Source: Durusdinium trenchii | Lineage: Eukaryota > Sar > Dinophyceae > Suessiales > Symbiodiniaceae | Direction: 5' to 3' | NCBI GenBank assembly: GCA_963970005.1 | Contig: CAXAMN010021362.1 | Span: 1,240,511 to 1,304,510 of the forward strand | DNA length: 64,000 bases | Shown: positions 9,163-22,654 of the stretch, piece by piece | How the letters are laid out: each line of letters starts with the position of its first letter | Position numbering within the stretch: position 1 is the stretch's first letter | Position numbers and translations under genes: made by a program | The notes under the pieces: model-generated | What the model saw: only the letters and a program-made list of their open reading frames with translations | What the model was told of the DNA's origin: nothing | Databases searched by the model: none

Positions 9163-12100
9163 GCACGTGGCGCACGTGGCGTGTGGCGTGGGTAGAAAGG
9201 AGAAAGACTCTTTTATGGTGAGCCGGGGTGGTGGTGGTGGATTGTTTGCCTCTGTTTCTTTGTTCTGGTATTAAAACCCTTCTCTGTGTGTACGGTATTC
9301 TTTTTGCCCTGTTGATTTGTGTTGGGTAGCTTCACTGGCACTTTCTGCATCCTTCAAGCCATTTCAAGCGGTGCCTGAGCATTGCTTGGAGCCGCTTGCT
9401 ATGACAAGTTAAGCTTGTTTGGAGTATATGTCCCGAAACATTATGCATCAGAGTCTTCCCCTGCAAAAGCTATTGATCGGTGGTCCGAATTCATGAAACA
9501 ACTGCTCATCGACGATCAAAGCCTTTTGCCCAAGAAACACCTGCAAGACCACATGTCACATTACTCACGGTGTGTATCTTCACTCCACACCTGAATGAGA
9601 CAGAGATGACCACACCTTCCTTTCGATTCTCAAAATGCGATCCTCATTCAAAAGCCCGTTTGCCCACCGTCTTCCTCCGTCTTCCGACCAAAATCCTCCG
9701 CCTTCCTCGCTGCAAACCGGTGGACTGTCCCATCTCGCCCAGGTTCGAGGGCTATCAGCCTTTGGATCGCTCGGGCTTTGGGGATGGGCCGGTCCCAACG
9801 GCCACCCGCGCGTGGTTCTATGCACCTCGGCGGCCGAGTGGAGAGCGCGGCGAGCGAACCGGCGGCCGCTCCGGGGCGCCATTGAAACACGGAGTGGTTC
9901 GTGTTTGGTCCACGGCTCGTGTCCGTTTTTGGGCGCTCATGTCGGAGAGCTTGTGCTGTGTCTTGAAAAGCTGAAATTCACCTCCAAAGTCACCTGTGCA
10001 TGGTGTCAACATCAAATCCATATCCAAAACCACGCCTGGACTCGGTTTCGCTTCGCCCAAAGGCTTCACTGATTTCTTTTTTCCAAAACAAATCATTGAA
10101 AGGCATTGAAGAAGAATTTGAATTGATCCCATTCATGCAATCCAGGTCTTCATTTCTTTGTCGAGATCAACTGCCCTCAGCCGAACCAGGCGTTGACCAA
10201 CATTCGCATCCGAGAAAAAGCCGATGTGCCGGGGAGCCTGGCGTTCTGATGTAAAACGCTTTGCTTGGCTGTTTTCCAGGATTGTCTGCCCTCATTGACT
10301 CATTGTGCTTGGTTCCAGCCAAAGTTTACTAAGTTTCTGAAGCCGTCTCATGCAGACAATGATTTGCGAGTAGCTTGGCATCATTTGCATCACAATGTTC
10401 TGTGGTCTGTGTACTGCAGAGACATTTTTGGTATTCTGACTTGTTCTACAAAGAAGCTTCTGAAAAAAGCCATTGGGATTCGTGCCCTCCAAAAGCTGCA
10501 TGGAGATATCCAGAAATTCCAAAAGGCAGAGAATGAGACTCCAAACAACTTGAAAACCTGTTGAGAGAATCTTGTGTTCCAAGAAGCACCTACACTTTTG
10601 CATGTTGCACCAGTTGAAGCTTATCACAGCATGTTCAACAGACTTTTTCACTAGCTGTCACTAGCTGGTGCTCCGAACTGGAGCCATGGTTCCGGTCTCC
10701 GTCAGGGGTATCATTTATTCCTCCCATCTCGCATTGGAGCCAGTTGAGCAGTCCCTGTAAGAGAAAGGCTCGGTCCCTGCTGATGACGTTTCGTCCACAT
10801 GGGCCAATTCTCGACCGAGCAGAGAGAGCTCTCGACGGAGCGTTTGCCAGGTCCTCCAGGGCACTGGGCACCGTGATTCGCCAGGGCGAAACCTTCGAGG
10901 CCGGGAGCGAGGCTCCGTCGGTCCGTGAACGAGCAGAACTGGAGCCTCGAAATTGGGAGGTTCGTTTCGAAATTGGTGACTGGAAACGATGGAGTTGGAG
11001 AAGAGGAATTTGGGATGAGAGGCCCCATCTCACCGGAGGGGCCTCTTCGATTTGAGCCCCCGGAACCTTTGGTGCCTTTTTGTGGGGTCAACAGGCACGG
11101 GGGCACATCGGTCGGGTGAGGGTGCAATGTGACAGAGAATCATCAAGAGCTGCGGCAGTGGATGCTTCAGAGGTCCTTAGCAAGAATTCTCCACTGAAAA
11201 AGGTAGGGCAACTTACGGTGTACACCTCTTGTACATGCCCAGCTCGTGATGTTCTGAATGCTGTACAAAAGTACTGGTGCGAAAGCTGAGAGTCCGGTGG
11301 GTGTGCATTTGGCTAGGCAGAGCTTCTTCACAAGCATACTGCTTAAGCACTGCATGCATCATACATGAGAACTTTGGTCTGCATCCTGGGTCAGCTTTTG
11401 TCGTGCAGTCGCGCAGTCAAGGAGTACTCGAGCAAGGAGAATTCCACAACCGTCGTGGAATTCATCAATCATTTGAGTGACAATGATGTTAATGTTTCGG
11501 CACAGAAACAAGCAAGCAGTGCAAATCATGGTTGGTGATGCAACCAATTCGAGGTACCCCAAAAAGGGGCACCCTAGTCCCCCAAATTGAACACTTCAGA
11601 GACGCGCACCTGCGAACACCACTGCCCTCCTCGTCGACGGGTCTGGCGACTCCCGTGGATCCCGCAGACGGGGAGCGGGGCGAAAAGCGCTGAACAGGTG
11701 GACGCTGAACTCGTGGTCACAGGCTCGTGGTCACAGACGGTCCAGACTCTTTCAGATGTGTTTGGGGCTGTTTTGTCCTGTTATCACGTTGCAGTTATTG
11801 CATTCATTGCTCATCCCACATTGTTGAGGCTATTGTCTTTTGGTGGGTTCTGATGTGGTCCCTTTTTCCGGCCCAGTAACATTGGACGGTCCAGTAGTTG
11901 AAACTAGTATTTCACTGGACGTGACCCCTTGTTACTTAATACTCTTGTAGGGATAGGAGCATTTATGAGGTAACTTTCACAGTTGCGTGAAGGGCTGTCT
12001 CTCGTTTGGTGAGACCAAAGACAGCGCTTGAAACATGTTCAATGAGAAGGGGTCAGAACTCCACATGTTTGGACGTGTTTTGGACGGACCCAGACGGATC

Positions 12101-13680
12101 AAGAACCCAACATCAAGCTGCTAGCGCTTGGCCAGGTCAGAAATACTTGAAGCTGGCAAAGCAGCACCTCGGAGAAGGAAATCCATACGGAAAACACACA
12201 CACCCCAAGGTTCATCTAAAATCATTTTTGGACCTCCTTCTTTTCTGATGCTCTTACAGTGGCTTTTATGCAAATCACTTTTGCTCCGGAAATACGCAGA
12301 ACCATGTTAGCTCATGGATACCATATGTGTCTCATCCATCTGTATCTAGAGCTGCATCAACTTGCGTCCGAGTTCTGAACCCGACCCCTTCCGACCCCTT
12401 CCCTTAACCGCAGAGCACAGGGCAAATTTTGCAGAGCACAAGCTGAACAACTTGGGACATCAACACATTAACATACACTTGTGATGCTGGTGATGCTACC
12501 AATGCTACTTGCATCATTTGCATTTATGGGATTCAGGTCACCAACCAACTCATTTATACCTTTCAGCTCCCTGGAGCACTCTTCGCCAAGCAGGTGGTCG
12601 CACCCTTGTCGAATCCATTCAGAAGTCCCGACCCAACTCCACCACGACGTCCAAGAACTGCGCAGAGTCCACGTTCTGCGGTCCTCTCCCTTCCCACCGA
12701 CCTCATGAAGTCTTGGACGCTGCTGGTCGTCCCGCGCCTGCGAGGCCTGGGTGGGTCTTCACCCGGGGACTCAGCGGCGACTGGAAGGGTCGCGAAATCG
12801 CGAAGCGGAGCCCCTGAGTGGCGCGGGGCGCCTGGCGGTACTGTCCGCGAACTCTCGCGAGGCGGGTGCGGAAGCGGCGGCTGTTGATATGTGTTGATCT
12901 GGCAATCTGGATGTTTTGGGCCGGTATTGGTTCTTGATTTGCTTGGAGATCTGGGAGAAAGAGAGATCTCCAATTCACATACCTTCGACACTTGGTGCTG
13001 TCAGCGCCTCAGACCTCAGACCGCTCCGCGTGCATGCGCCACCCACCGCGCCACACCGTGCCAGGCCACGCAGGTCGTCACCGGACGTGGCTGGTGACGC
13101 TGCCGCTGGTCGTCCCCAGACGGGCTGATCCGATGAAGCGAAGATCCAATGAACGCCACGTCTGGAAGCAGGGGAAAAACGGGGCTAGGAGCAAGGACGC
13201 TACTAGGGGCTCCTGGCCTTAAACGGGGAAACTGGACTCAGGAAGCATCAAACCCAGAGCTGGTCGCCTACCCCATCGTTTTTCCTGCGGTCGACGGGCC
13301 AACTAGCACTTGGTCATATATTTGTTTAATCATGTCGGTCAACTGACGAGCGTTAGTGAAAGATTTTGCACTAGATGACCTATAGCTGACATTTAGCCTT
13401 CATTTGGTTTGTATTCCGTGACGCTTCCCCTAAAGAAGGGCATTTTCCCCCGGCACTCATGGTGGGAGGAAAAGGGATGATTGATGCATGTCGGCTCTTG
13501 AAGCCTTAGCACCCAGGAAACGACGAGTCCAGGGACAATTTCAACAAAGATTTCCACGATGGAGGTCCATCCTCATCCTTCGCTGTGAGACCCACGCATT
13601 TTCAGGGGTCTTTGACTATGGAGTTTTGGTTTGGGTGAAGATTGGCGATCACATGTAAAGAAAGGAACACCAGCCTCTGT
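9163..13680. other. No confident gene; scattered GC-rich islands
   Basis: GC-rich islands at about 9.74-9.90, 10.77-10.95, 12.58-12.88 and 13.01-13.13 kb resemble the exons of the cathepsin C gene in composition, and some have AG|G starts. None yields a recognisable protein in any frame. An imperfect palindrome around GTCCAGT...ACTGGAC is at about 11890-11921. Confidence 0.4.
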
Positions 13681-13686
13681 GGGCTT

Positions 13687-13794
13687 GCTAGGAACAAGAA
13701 GCTATTAGGTTGGAGGCCATCGCTAGTAATTAGGTTGGAAGGCCATTGCTCTTAGGTTGGAAGGCCATCGCTACTAGGAACAAGAAGCTATTAT
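13687..13794. repeat. CTAGTAG-family repeat island (variant with GGTTGGAGGCC)
   Basis: AGGAACAAGAAGCTATTA opens and closes the island. Three copies of GGTTGGA(A)GGCCAT(C/T)GCT lie between. The same GGAGGCCATCGCTA text joins the CTAGTAG motif at 48295-48315, linking this variant to the wider family. Confidence 0.65.
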
Positions 13795-14947
13795 ATAGGT
13801 TTTAATGTTTCTTTGCAAGATTATATTTGTTTGTGATTTGTTGATGCAAGCTGCAAGAGGGCGTTGGATCTTAGAACAAGCAACCGGTCTTCACAGACAT
13901 CAAGCTCCAACAAGGTCCCTTTCGAGGGAGAGATGTGGTCCTTCCATGGGGTAAACCATCGGATCACCCGGTCCTGGGATCCAACGTGGCTCAGCGTTTG
14001 AATCGTTTCTTGCTTGAGCCTGGAAAATCTTTGAATGGTGGATCAAGGCCCGGTCACGTGCAGAGAGCGTCATCGAAGCGGCTGCGAAAAACGTGGTTCC
14101 TGGGGCTGTGATATGCTTTGATCCACATCCGTTTCCAAGCCTGGCACACTGGGAGCCGGTGCAAGTGCGATCTCCAAGTAGGGAGTGAGTGTTTGCGCTA
14201 CTTGGTCCAAGAGAGGGATGTTTGGACCAATCAATGCAGGTCCGCCTTTGCATATATTTTTGAAGAAAGTGATGGATTGAAGATCTCTCCAGTGATTCTG
14301 CTTTGACGATCATGGAGGGCAACGTGACAAACTTGCGGAAGATCGTTTGCACTGGACCTGCCTTGCTGAACATGGCTCGTCTTCAACATTCAATCCAACC
14401 CCAGGATTCTAGAGAATATTTTTGCTTGTTCGTTTGGATGGTTTCAATCCAAATCGTACGTGTTCATGGTACTTCCAGACCTCAGAATCAAGTGTGCCGG
14501 ATGGCCCCTTGTTTTGCAGGAGCTCATCATCAAACAGGAAAGAACAAAGGTTTGTCTTCTGATTGGACAGGAAGAGAATATGCTTGTAAGGGTCTAGTCT
14601 AGTCTAGACGAAGCATGAGAAACTCTAGAATCGCTTTTCAATCTCCACATGATTTCCACCAACTCTGTTTACACCCTATAGCCAAGACCATGTGGCCAAG
14701 TAGCCTTGGGTAAGTAGCCTTGCGACCGACCATGTCCTGTGAGTTGCAGACGGTGCCGAATCGTTCTTCCGGAGGGGCCCAGGGGCCCAGGGGCCCGCGT
14801 CTGTCCGCGTCTTTTCCCACCCAGCGGTAGCGGACTGCGGTGGCTCGGTGGTCGGGGAAGGCTCCGGAGGGTCGATGAGGGTTTCCAAGGGGAGCTTCCG
14901 CGACCTGGCACAGGCTGCGATGGAAAAGAAGCCACTGCTGGATATGT

Positions 14948-15062
14948 GAAGAAGAAGAAGAAGAAGAAGAAGAAGAAGAAGAAGAAGAAGAAGANNNNNN
15001 NNNNGAAGAAGAAGAAGAAGAAGAAGAAGAAGAAGAAGAAGAAGAAGAAGAAGAAGAAGAAA
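14948..15062. repeat. (GAA)n microsatellite containing an assembly gap
   Basis: An uninterrupted GAA run is split by ten N at 14995-15004. The run is open in several frames as poly-Lys (+) and poly-Phe/Ser (-), and these are artefacts. The gap length is likely a placeholder, so the true repeat length is unknown. Confidence 0.95.
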
Positions 15063-15210
15063 GCATCAAACAGTGTGAGCAAGCGAAGATCACCAGGTAC
15101 ATTGACTACTTTAGTTTTGTTAGACTCTTTTCGATCTTGACCAGAGGGTGGCTGGGTGCTGGACGTTGATTGAACAGGCAGAGGTAGAAGAAGATGGGAG
15201 ATTTCACAGA

Positions 15211-15260
15211 GCACTTGTTACTAGTAGCTTCTTGTTACTACTAGTAAGGCACTTGTTATT
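15211..15260. repeat. CTAGTAG-family repeat island
   Basis: Reads GCACTTGTTACTAGTAGC, then TTCTTGTTACTACTAGTAAG and GCACTTGTTATTG, i.e. two to three tandem units of about 24 bp built on TTGTTACTAGTAG. Confidence 0.75.
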
Positions 15261-15269
15261 GTAAAAATC

Positions 15270-17855
15270 AAATCGTTTGCTTTCCGACGGTCCTCAGCCG
15301 CTGTGGCTTCTAAGACCCGAAGACCCGGGAGACCTGCGAACCGCGGGCACGGGCGCTTTGGGTTGGTCCGACGAGCGCAGCTGGTCTCGACAAGTTTTTT
15401 GGGAGGGAAAAACGGTTGGGGCGATGGAAGGAAGAGCTTTCTGTGGGGAAACTGAAATTCAGAGATTCTTCGGCCTTTTCAATTCTTCTTTTTTAAGGGT
15501 TTCGCTTTCAGTCGGACAGACTTGTGTTGCTCCACCTTCAGTTTTGTCGGCGAAGCCAGCTGTCACGGATGGCTTGCTTGAAAACGTGGGATTGCTCCGA
15601 CCGGTCGGTCCCCGTTAAACGTGGTGGACCACGTGTTCCTTTGGAAATCTGCTTCGGTGGCCCACCGTGCTCCAGTTCGGTGTTTTGGCCCCCGAAACGA
15701 CTTCGAAGTCGCGGCCAAATCCGCCCGCCTGAGAGCGACCTCTGCAGTCCCCGGTCAGAAGGTGTGACTCTGGAGTCCGGAAGGGGCCTGACATCAAGAA
15801 CTGTAAACACCTGGACCAAATCCGTTTCACCGTTTCACCTTTTCAGAAAGTTGACCAGTGATCCTTTGGCTTCTTTCCTTTGCTTCGCAGCGAGCCGCTC
15901 GCTGCGAAGCCGGCTGGTGGTTTGGTTCGCCTTGTGGCGAAGCGTTTTGGGGGATAGAAGGCACGAATTCTGGTTTCGGTTTCGGTGAGGTTCTCATTTT
16001 GACCGGTCACCTCTGCAAGGTGCGAAAAGTCCTACAGACCTACCAGGTGAAGGTCGACCCATCCCCATGACTCGGCACCGAAATAACCCACGAGGACCCT
16101 GGTTGACCACAGAAAATGAAATGTTTTTAAGGACAAGTCCGTCTTTGCTGCACCATGGCACTTGCAAGATTGACACAAACCGACCAGCTTCTAGGGATTT
16201 GGTGAACCATTTCTCTCCTCACTTGAGGGTTTCAATGATGCACCGACACTTCTCAGGAACTGTCCATATCCTTGCAGCTCTCAGCTTCCAGGCCAGAGTG
16301 CAGTTGCTTTGGGAATCGCCTGATTTGTGAAAGGTGAAAGGAGTCCTTGCGGCCTTGTGAATTGGATGGACGATGCCTCCGTCCGTCAGCGCCCATGTCC
16401 TCCGTCCGCCGTCCATGTCCAGCGAGGCTCGGTGCCTGCGGCGAACGTGTCCGGGACAAAAACCCTCCGGACGGCGCAGCCGTGCCGAGCTTCGCTTGTC
16501 TGGCTGCAGCAAGTACAGCAACTGGCTGTGTGTCACGAAGGCGCAAGACGGAGATGGGAGGAAAGCAGTGGAAATGAGCAATGACTGTTACGGACGAGGT
16601 GTGCAAATAGTCTACCTGCTATACAAGCATGTGATGGTAGTTGTTTCTTTTGGGAGGCACTGTTGGTGGTTGGAGTGCCGCTGCTTTGGCAGATCAATTT
16701 GAGCTGGGCATGTGGGCATGGGGGTTGTACATGGGTCTCGATGTTATCACGACTGACCTTTTCTTGGAGGGCATGTGTTCACTCATATGCCTCGCGACTG
16801 AACACAAGGGACACTGTCCAGGGACATGCGAAAGGAATGGTCTCGATCTTGCTTTTGCTTGGCTTTTGAAGATCGGTATATGCTGCTGGCAGCTAGGGCG
16901 CAGAGCAGCTTCTCCTGCTAGGTCTTGGCGAAGCCACAAGCAGCTCCCATTGAAGCCAAAGGGTCCAGCTTTACCGTAGTTTTTCTTCCCAGCCTGTCCG
17001 AATGGTTGACAGGCCATTCATGTCGTTTAGGGACCTAGTCCCCACTGGAAAATGGAGAGGGCCAATTTTCCAGCCATCCTTCGAGACTCGGAGGTCCGTC
17101 TCCACACCAGCCATCAGCGAACAGCGACGCATGTTCGGAGGACCAAGTGGTAAGACCAAGTGAGATCCCACCAACGGTATGCAGGTATCATCCGACATCT
17201 TGGTGTACATTCTTTTTCTGGTTTGCTTGTTGGGACCACCTCGAGCCCCGCCTCCTCATCTGAGTTTGACGTGCCCTCGTCGCAGACATCCGGAACTACT
17301 GAAGCGCTGCTGCCATGTGGCTCTTCCTCGCAGGAGGCTCAGATGATCGTGTTGATGCAGGTATTGCAGCCCAACTTAGCCCAACCAAGATCAGCCCATC
17401 ACTTTTGCAGTGGCTTCTTAAGGTCCTAAGGGTCGATATTGACACCTATTGCCTGCACCACAGGTACCCATGTTCCAGTGCAGGTTCCTGTCGCAGGTTC
17501 CCCATGGTTCGCCAATGGTACCGAGACATGGCCTGAGCATCGCGTGTGAAGAATAGATCTACTTCCCTCGGCCGAGGACGTCTTCTTCGTACGTGAGTCT
17601 CTGACTTCTGACTGTCTCCAACCCCCTCCAACACCCCAGTACCCACCGCAGCTCACATGGTCAGGGCTGGGCCAGGGTCTGTCTCGGGTCGCGCTGGGGC
17701 GCTGATCGCGAGAAGTCCGTGCACGGCGTAGACAAACCGTTGAAACCAAACCCGTCGACGGCGAGTGTGGGAATACCTGTGGCTGTGGGTTGTCGTGGTA
17801 TTCCTGACTGAACTCTCCTTCTCGAACCTGAAAGTCCTCAATTTTGGACCACCAA
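15270..17855. other. No recognisable gene
   Basis: GC-rich islands at about 15.30-15.42, 15.64-15.80 and 16.38-16.50 kb carry only frames without recognisable domains. Nothing else of note. Confidence 0.4.
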
Positions 17856-17860
17856 CTCCA

Positions 17861-17940
17861 ACTAGGAACAAGTGCATCGCTACTAGTAACAAGTGCCTTA
17901 CTAGTAGTAACTAAGAAGCTATTAGAAACAATAAGCTACT
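17861..17940. repeat. CTAGTAG-family repeat island
   Basis: Contains AACAAGTGCATCGCTACTAG, TAACAAGTGCCTTACTAGTA and AAGAAGCTATTAG, the complementary orientation of the islands at 56 and 58 kb. Confidence 0.75.
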
Positions 17941-18177
17941 AATTCTGGTGAGTCACTTCCTCTCACCTCGCGCGACCGCCCCTTCTTCCGTTCGACCTCA
18001 CAGTCACCCGACCCGTCCGACCGGAGCCCGGTGACGCGAACGACGGCCGATGGCGCACACCGTGGTGCCCTGGCCCCGGGAGCGGTGGCGTGCTGCGGGA
18101 GCGGTGGCGATCCTATCATGTGTATGCATCTCTCTCTATACAGTAATATCTAAATGTAACGCCCCCTCCCACAACAA

Positions 18178-18220
18178 ATATCAATATATATGTAATAGTG
18201 TAATATATATATATATAATG
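18178..18220. repeat. AT-rich (TA)n microsatellite
   Basis: ATATATATATATATA run flanked by TA-rich text. Confidence 0.8.
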
Positions 18221-18239
18221 AAGTAGAGAGTTGATGCTA

Positions 18240-20915
18240 TTTCAACCACCATGTCTCCAGAATGGTTTTACATTTCCAGGTTTGCCAAGAGGGTTTGACT
18301 AAAACCAGCTGTCTACATGGTGTTATTTAGTCATGGAGTCATGCAACATCGGGGACAGGGCTTCGAATCACGACATAACATTTCCTTTTTACAGACATTC
18401 ATTTTACACGGTTACTGTAAAAGGAACTTCTTCTTCGCATGTGTTCTAAAATTCATTGAACGATGGAACATACACATGGAACATGGTCAGGCTGGCACCA
18501 CTTCGGTTGGACATCCACTCATGGTATGGGCTTCTTGTTTGTTTCGTTGTCGGTTTTGCGGTGCTTTTGGGAACATTCCCGGGCGACGGAGAAAAACCGC
18601 GACCTCTCACGCATCCGTCGGAGAGTTAGAACTCCAAGTCGGATAGAGTATAGAGTTCTTGAAATCCCCATGGTTACGTGGATGGAAAGCCACTTGTTTG
18701 GTATTCGGATTGAAAATGGTCATCCGGACCTCGTGACCTGTTTTACATTCTCCACAAATACCGTTTTAGTATTTCAGGGAGGAGTGATGGCTTGGGTTGC
18801 CCTGGGGGTGCCCCGGGAAGCTGCAAATGGTCGCGTCTCGAGCATCTACGATGTTCCATGGCACCATCCAGCGACCCGGATGGTGAGTCCCATGCAGTGA
18901 CCTTTCACAGGCCTGTTGGTGAACTCAAACCAGGGAAGATCCATCCATGTATTTAACGGAATTGTCTCTATCTATTTTTGGAGATGAATTGGCCGCAGCT
19001 CATTTTTGAGCTCTTGGGATCTCTTGGGATGTAGACATTTGGATACTGGTTACCACCATGTTTGTTTTGGTTTTGATGGGATAAGCTGACCGCAAGACTA
19101 GTGTTCTTTTTTGTTTTTGATTGGTTACGAAGCCTTTGCTATTTTGAGACCATTGTTTTAGAATGTTTTAGATAGTTTCTTTTTTGAGCAGCCAGTGCAT
19201 CTAAGCTTCGGTTGCTCATCAGCGAAAGACCATCGTCAGTTTAGGGCTTGTCCTCTGCTAAGGCAGCAGACTTGCCGAATGTCCTCACCCCTGATCTGGG
19301 GCGACAGAGGAACACCAATGCCGCTTGGCTTCGAGACTATGCAAAAACACACTTAAAAATCTGGGATTCCAACAACCAGTGTTTTAGTGGTCTTTCCCAT
19401 AACCATTGTTTTACTTAGGATTCTAGACTACAAATCAGGTCAATCATTACTTTAATGGTTCTTGAAGGCTAGGGATACGTCCCAGGCCTTCTTCGTACCC
19501 TCGGGCGAAAATCCGCACCTTTTCATTTCGCCTCGTCCACACCTGGAGACAGACCGATGGGCCTCCCAAAAAGGCAAGAACACGTAGAGGATCAGTAATG
19601 GACTTTCCCCGAGACTTCGACTCGAGTTTCTTATATCATAAAAGTTTCTTAACACACTTACTGCCCGCATTTAGACATTTGCAGGAGAGGATCTAGAATG
19701 GCCCCGTCATGGTCAAAAAGCAACCTGTTCTTTTGGAGACTTCAATTCCACCATAGCAGTTCTTTCTGGATGTTTTGGTATTCTCCCAAGCTTTTCGGAG
19801 TGCATACGCAACGTCGTTTTTCGATAAAAGGTGGGAGGAAGGCAGAAACTGACAACTGGACTCCCAAACTGAGGAAGGCAGAAACTCCTTGATATCATGG
19901 TTTCGTGGATGGAAAACCGCCTGGGCCATGGTAGAGGATTTTATCGTCATCCTTTCAGGGCCGTCTCTTCCGCCGTAAAGCATAACGAGCTTTCAGAACA
20001 TCCATGTTAGACTACAACACCAGGTCAACCGAACTCTTTTAATGGTCTTGGAAGGCTACGTGGGTGGAGATATAGATCCAAATGAGCGTGAAGAAAGCCG
20101 AGAAGACCTTTTCGGGATTTCGGGAGCAGACCGGTTCTCCAACTCAGGATCCTTTCTCGCGCTAACTCTTTTGGTGGGGTCATTATTTTTCTCCCAGAAT
20201 GTCTATTTTGGGAGAATCTACAGGAAAGCCATGGTTTTGGGGTTGAAAACCAGGGTTTCCTGTAGATTTTCTGAACCAATTCATGGATGTAGACATCCAT
20301 GAACATGAAGCGGATGATTGGTCGAACTTCTTCCATTCGGCGCTCCGAATGGGAGCCTCGGACACCGGTCCTTCTCCGTTCGCCCAGGACTCGTGGCCCT
20401 CGGCGTCCTCGGGTTCCACGGCGCCGTCGGAGTCGGATCTCCGCGAGGCGGTCGAACGCGGTTCGACGCGAACGACGCGACGGGTCCGGGGACCAGCACG
20501 GGTGGAGGGAGGGACTGGTGGAGGGACCCGGCCACCTGAAGACCTTTCGACCAAACGAAATCCGGTCTCGGCACGGGTCTGGCTGGGGGTTCCTACGGTA
20601 TTATAACTTCACTGGGTGTGATCGATGTAGAACTCGGCAAAGGTTGGGAGATGAGAGACCACTTTTTCTGTGGACACGGTTGAGTCAGCGACTGCGGACC
20701 CAAAAGTCTAGTTGCTGGGTCGCTGGGCAGTTGGACGTGCTGTCTCTTTTTTTCCATTTCGAAGCCTCATCTTTTCTTCCAACGAAGCCTTGAGATTTTC
20801 TGGCTTGCTTCGCTTGCCATCCAACCTGCAGGCTCAAGTCCAGAACATTTGTTTATGTTCATCACCAACACCTCACCAACCAAAATTGCAAACAGTATTC
20901 CATCAAATAAATGAA
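18240..20915. other. No confident gene
   Basis: Frames up to 164 codons occur around a GC-rich island (20.34-20.56 kb). One + frame from 20283 is acidic and Ser-rich (MDVDIHEHEADDWSNFF...), but there is no domain or clear splice boundary. A 30-nt string at 20018-20047 recurs exactly at 50886-50915 and, diverged, at about 19436-19470. Confidence 0.4.
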
Positions 20916-20924
20916 CACACATGT

Positions 20925-21046
20925 GTGTATATAATATATGTATATGTATAATTCATATATGTACATATATATATATACACACTGTATATACTACATGACT
21001 ATATACATAATATATACTATATATATATACATATATACAAGTAAAA
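20925..21046. repeat. Degenerate (TA)n microsatellite
   Basis: About 120 bp of almost pure alternating T and A with occasional C/G. A shorter pure (AT)n run lies at 21714-21733. Confidence 0.85.
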
Positions 21047-21109
21047 TAATATATGCCTATCATATTGTTTTTTGCTCTATCCAACCGGTGTCGTCTCGAT
21101 CCCGCGCAG

Positions 21110-21195
21110 GTGACCCAGGCGCCCCGTGCCGGGAGCTTGGCGCGGAAGCAGAAGCAGATGCGGCGCCAGGAGAAGTTGAAGGACGACCGGCGACG
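21110..21195 (+). CDS. Candidate exon, basic helix, unrecognised
   Basis: Flanked by GCGCAG|GTGACC and CGACG|GTCGTG. The 86-bp segment reads VTQAPRAGSLARKQKQ followed by MRRQEKLKDDRR, a strongly basic, helix-prone stretch with high third-position GC like the cathepsin C exons. No family recognised and no neighbouring exon linked. Confidence 0.3.
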
Positions 21196-21492
21196 GTCGT
21201 GGGTTCTTCGAGACGGTTGTGGTCCGACCCGAGCGATCGCCTCTTCCAACGGTTCCGGTTTTGGTTCTTTTTCCGTGCGTGGAAAAGAAAAGGCCAAAGC
21301 CCATGATTTTCTGGGACAAAGCGAAGTTCTAGCGGATAATCCCTAGCCCTAGCCTTCAAAGATCATTAAAAAAGTTCGGTTGAACCGGTTGAGCTGGTGT
21401 TGCCGTCTAGAGTGCTTAGTAAAACAAAGGTTGTTCCGTCAAGCCCATGAAATCAATGGTGCTTTCAATAGTGGTGGTGTGAATCCAAGGGT

Positions 21493-21545
21493 AATGTAGA
21501 CTCTTGATAAAGATCACCCAGACATGGATTGCAAGAGCCTACATT
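21493..21545. mobile_element. Short MITE-like element, ends ATGTAGACTCTTG
   Basis: The left end ATGTAGACTCTTGAT is mirrored by GCAAGAGCCTACAT at the right end, with about 25 bp between. The same ends occur at 27645-27709, and one arm lies at about 32063-32078. Confidence 0.5.
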
Positions 21546-22654
21546 GCTGGGTTCAATTGGATTGGATGATTGCATGTGATTGATGCATGGACGGGTGGAC
21601 AGGTGAGTGAACCACTCGAAAACGAAGGCCTTCCCGGGATGTAAAAATACGGAGGGCTAATGAAATGCATATATTTATACATATACACACATGGTTCTTT
21701 ATCTTCTTCTCAAACATATATATATATATATATGTTATGAGTGTGACTTTTGGCCATGTGGCCAGCTGGTGACACACTCCTCGGTCATGTGTGGTTCAAG
21801 TTTAGTATCAAATACCTCCTGAAACCATGCAATCTTAAACATTTACTATGCACATAAATGTATGTGTAGCAGTGTCTTTGTTGTATGTTTTGACCTGATG
21901 AGATAGGAGGGGCATTTAGGCTCTTTCCTGATGACATAACATCGGCCCTTTGAGCCTTTGAAAAACATATCGCAGAGCTGCGACAAGTACGTTCAAGCAC
22001 CAAATTCAAAGACATGTCACCAAAGAATGCTACCCGAAGACAACCGGAAAGCGCGAATCCAGATCCAATGAGCACCAAAGAACATGTCACCAACCCATTC
22101 CCCGATCGACTTTGACCGTTCGACGATCTGATCGGGCAGCAGTTTTCAAGGACATTCCTGGACTCGACCGTTCGTCACTGCAGTCCTGGTCGGACCCCCC
22201 AAAATATGCTCCGACAGGAACTCCCAGAAAAACAACCCAACAGGCTCCTCCAAACGGGAGCCCTTCTGGAATGGGAGCCCTGAGCCCTGAGCGGTCCTGG
22301 AGCGTCAGTGTGGTCTGCTGGTTGGGCCTGATCCGTTCCTCTCCGCGGTCGACCGGGATCCCCACGCAGCGACCGAGTCTCGGACGAGCGAGTCTCCTCA
22401 TGAGCCGAGTCTCGGAGCCGTCGACTGGTCTCACGTAGACGGAGGAAGCTGTAGAGGTGTAGGGGTGAATCACAGCCCTAGACTTCCAAGACCATAAAAA
22501 CAATGGTTGTTGGAAGCCTAGGGACAGGCAACCGTTTTTTACAGGAAATGGTTTTGAAGTGCCACAAACCATCCGTGGTTGGACCGTTTTGAAGCGAAAA
22601 CCAGCGACGCAACCGACGGAGGGTCTGTTTAGTTTGCTCCATTTTGGCAGGATG

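Noticed and set aside
14638..15214. Long frames on both strands rich in Lys, Phe or Ser
   Set aside because: They are created by the (GAA)n run and the N gap.
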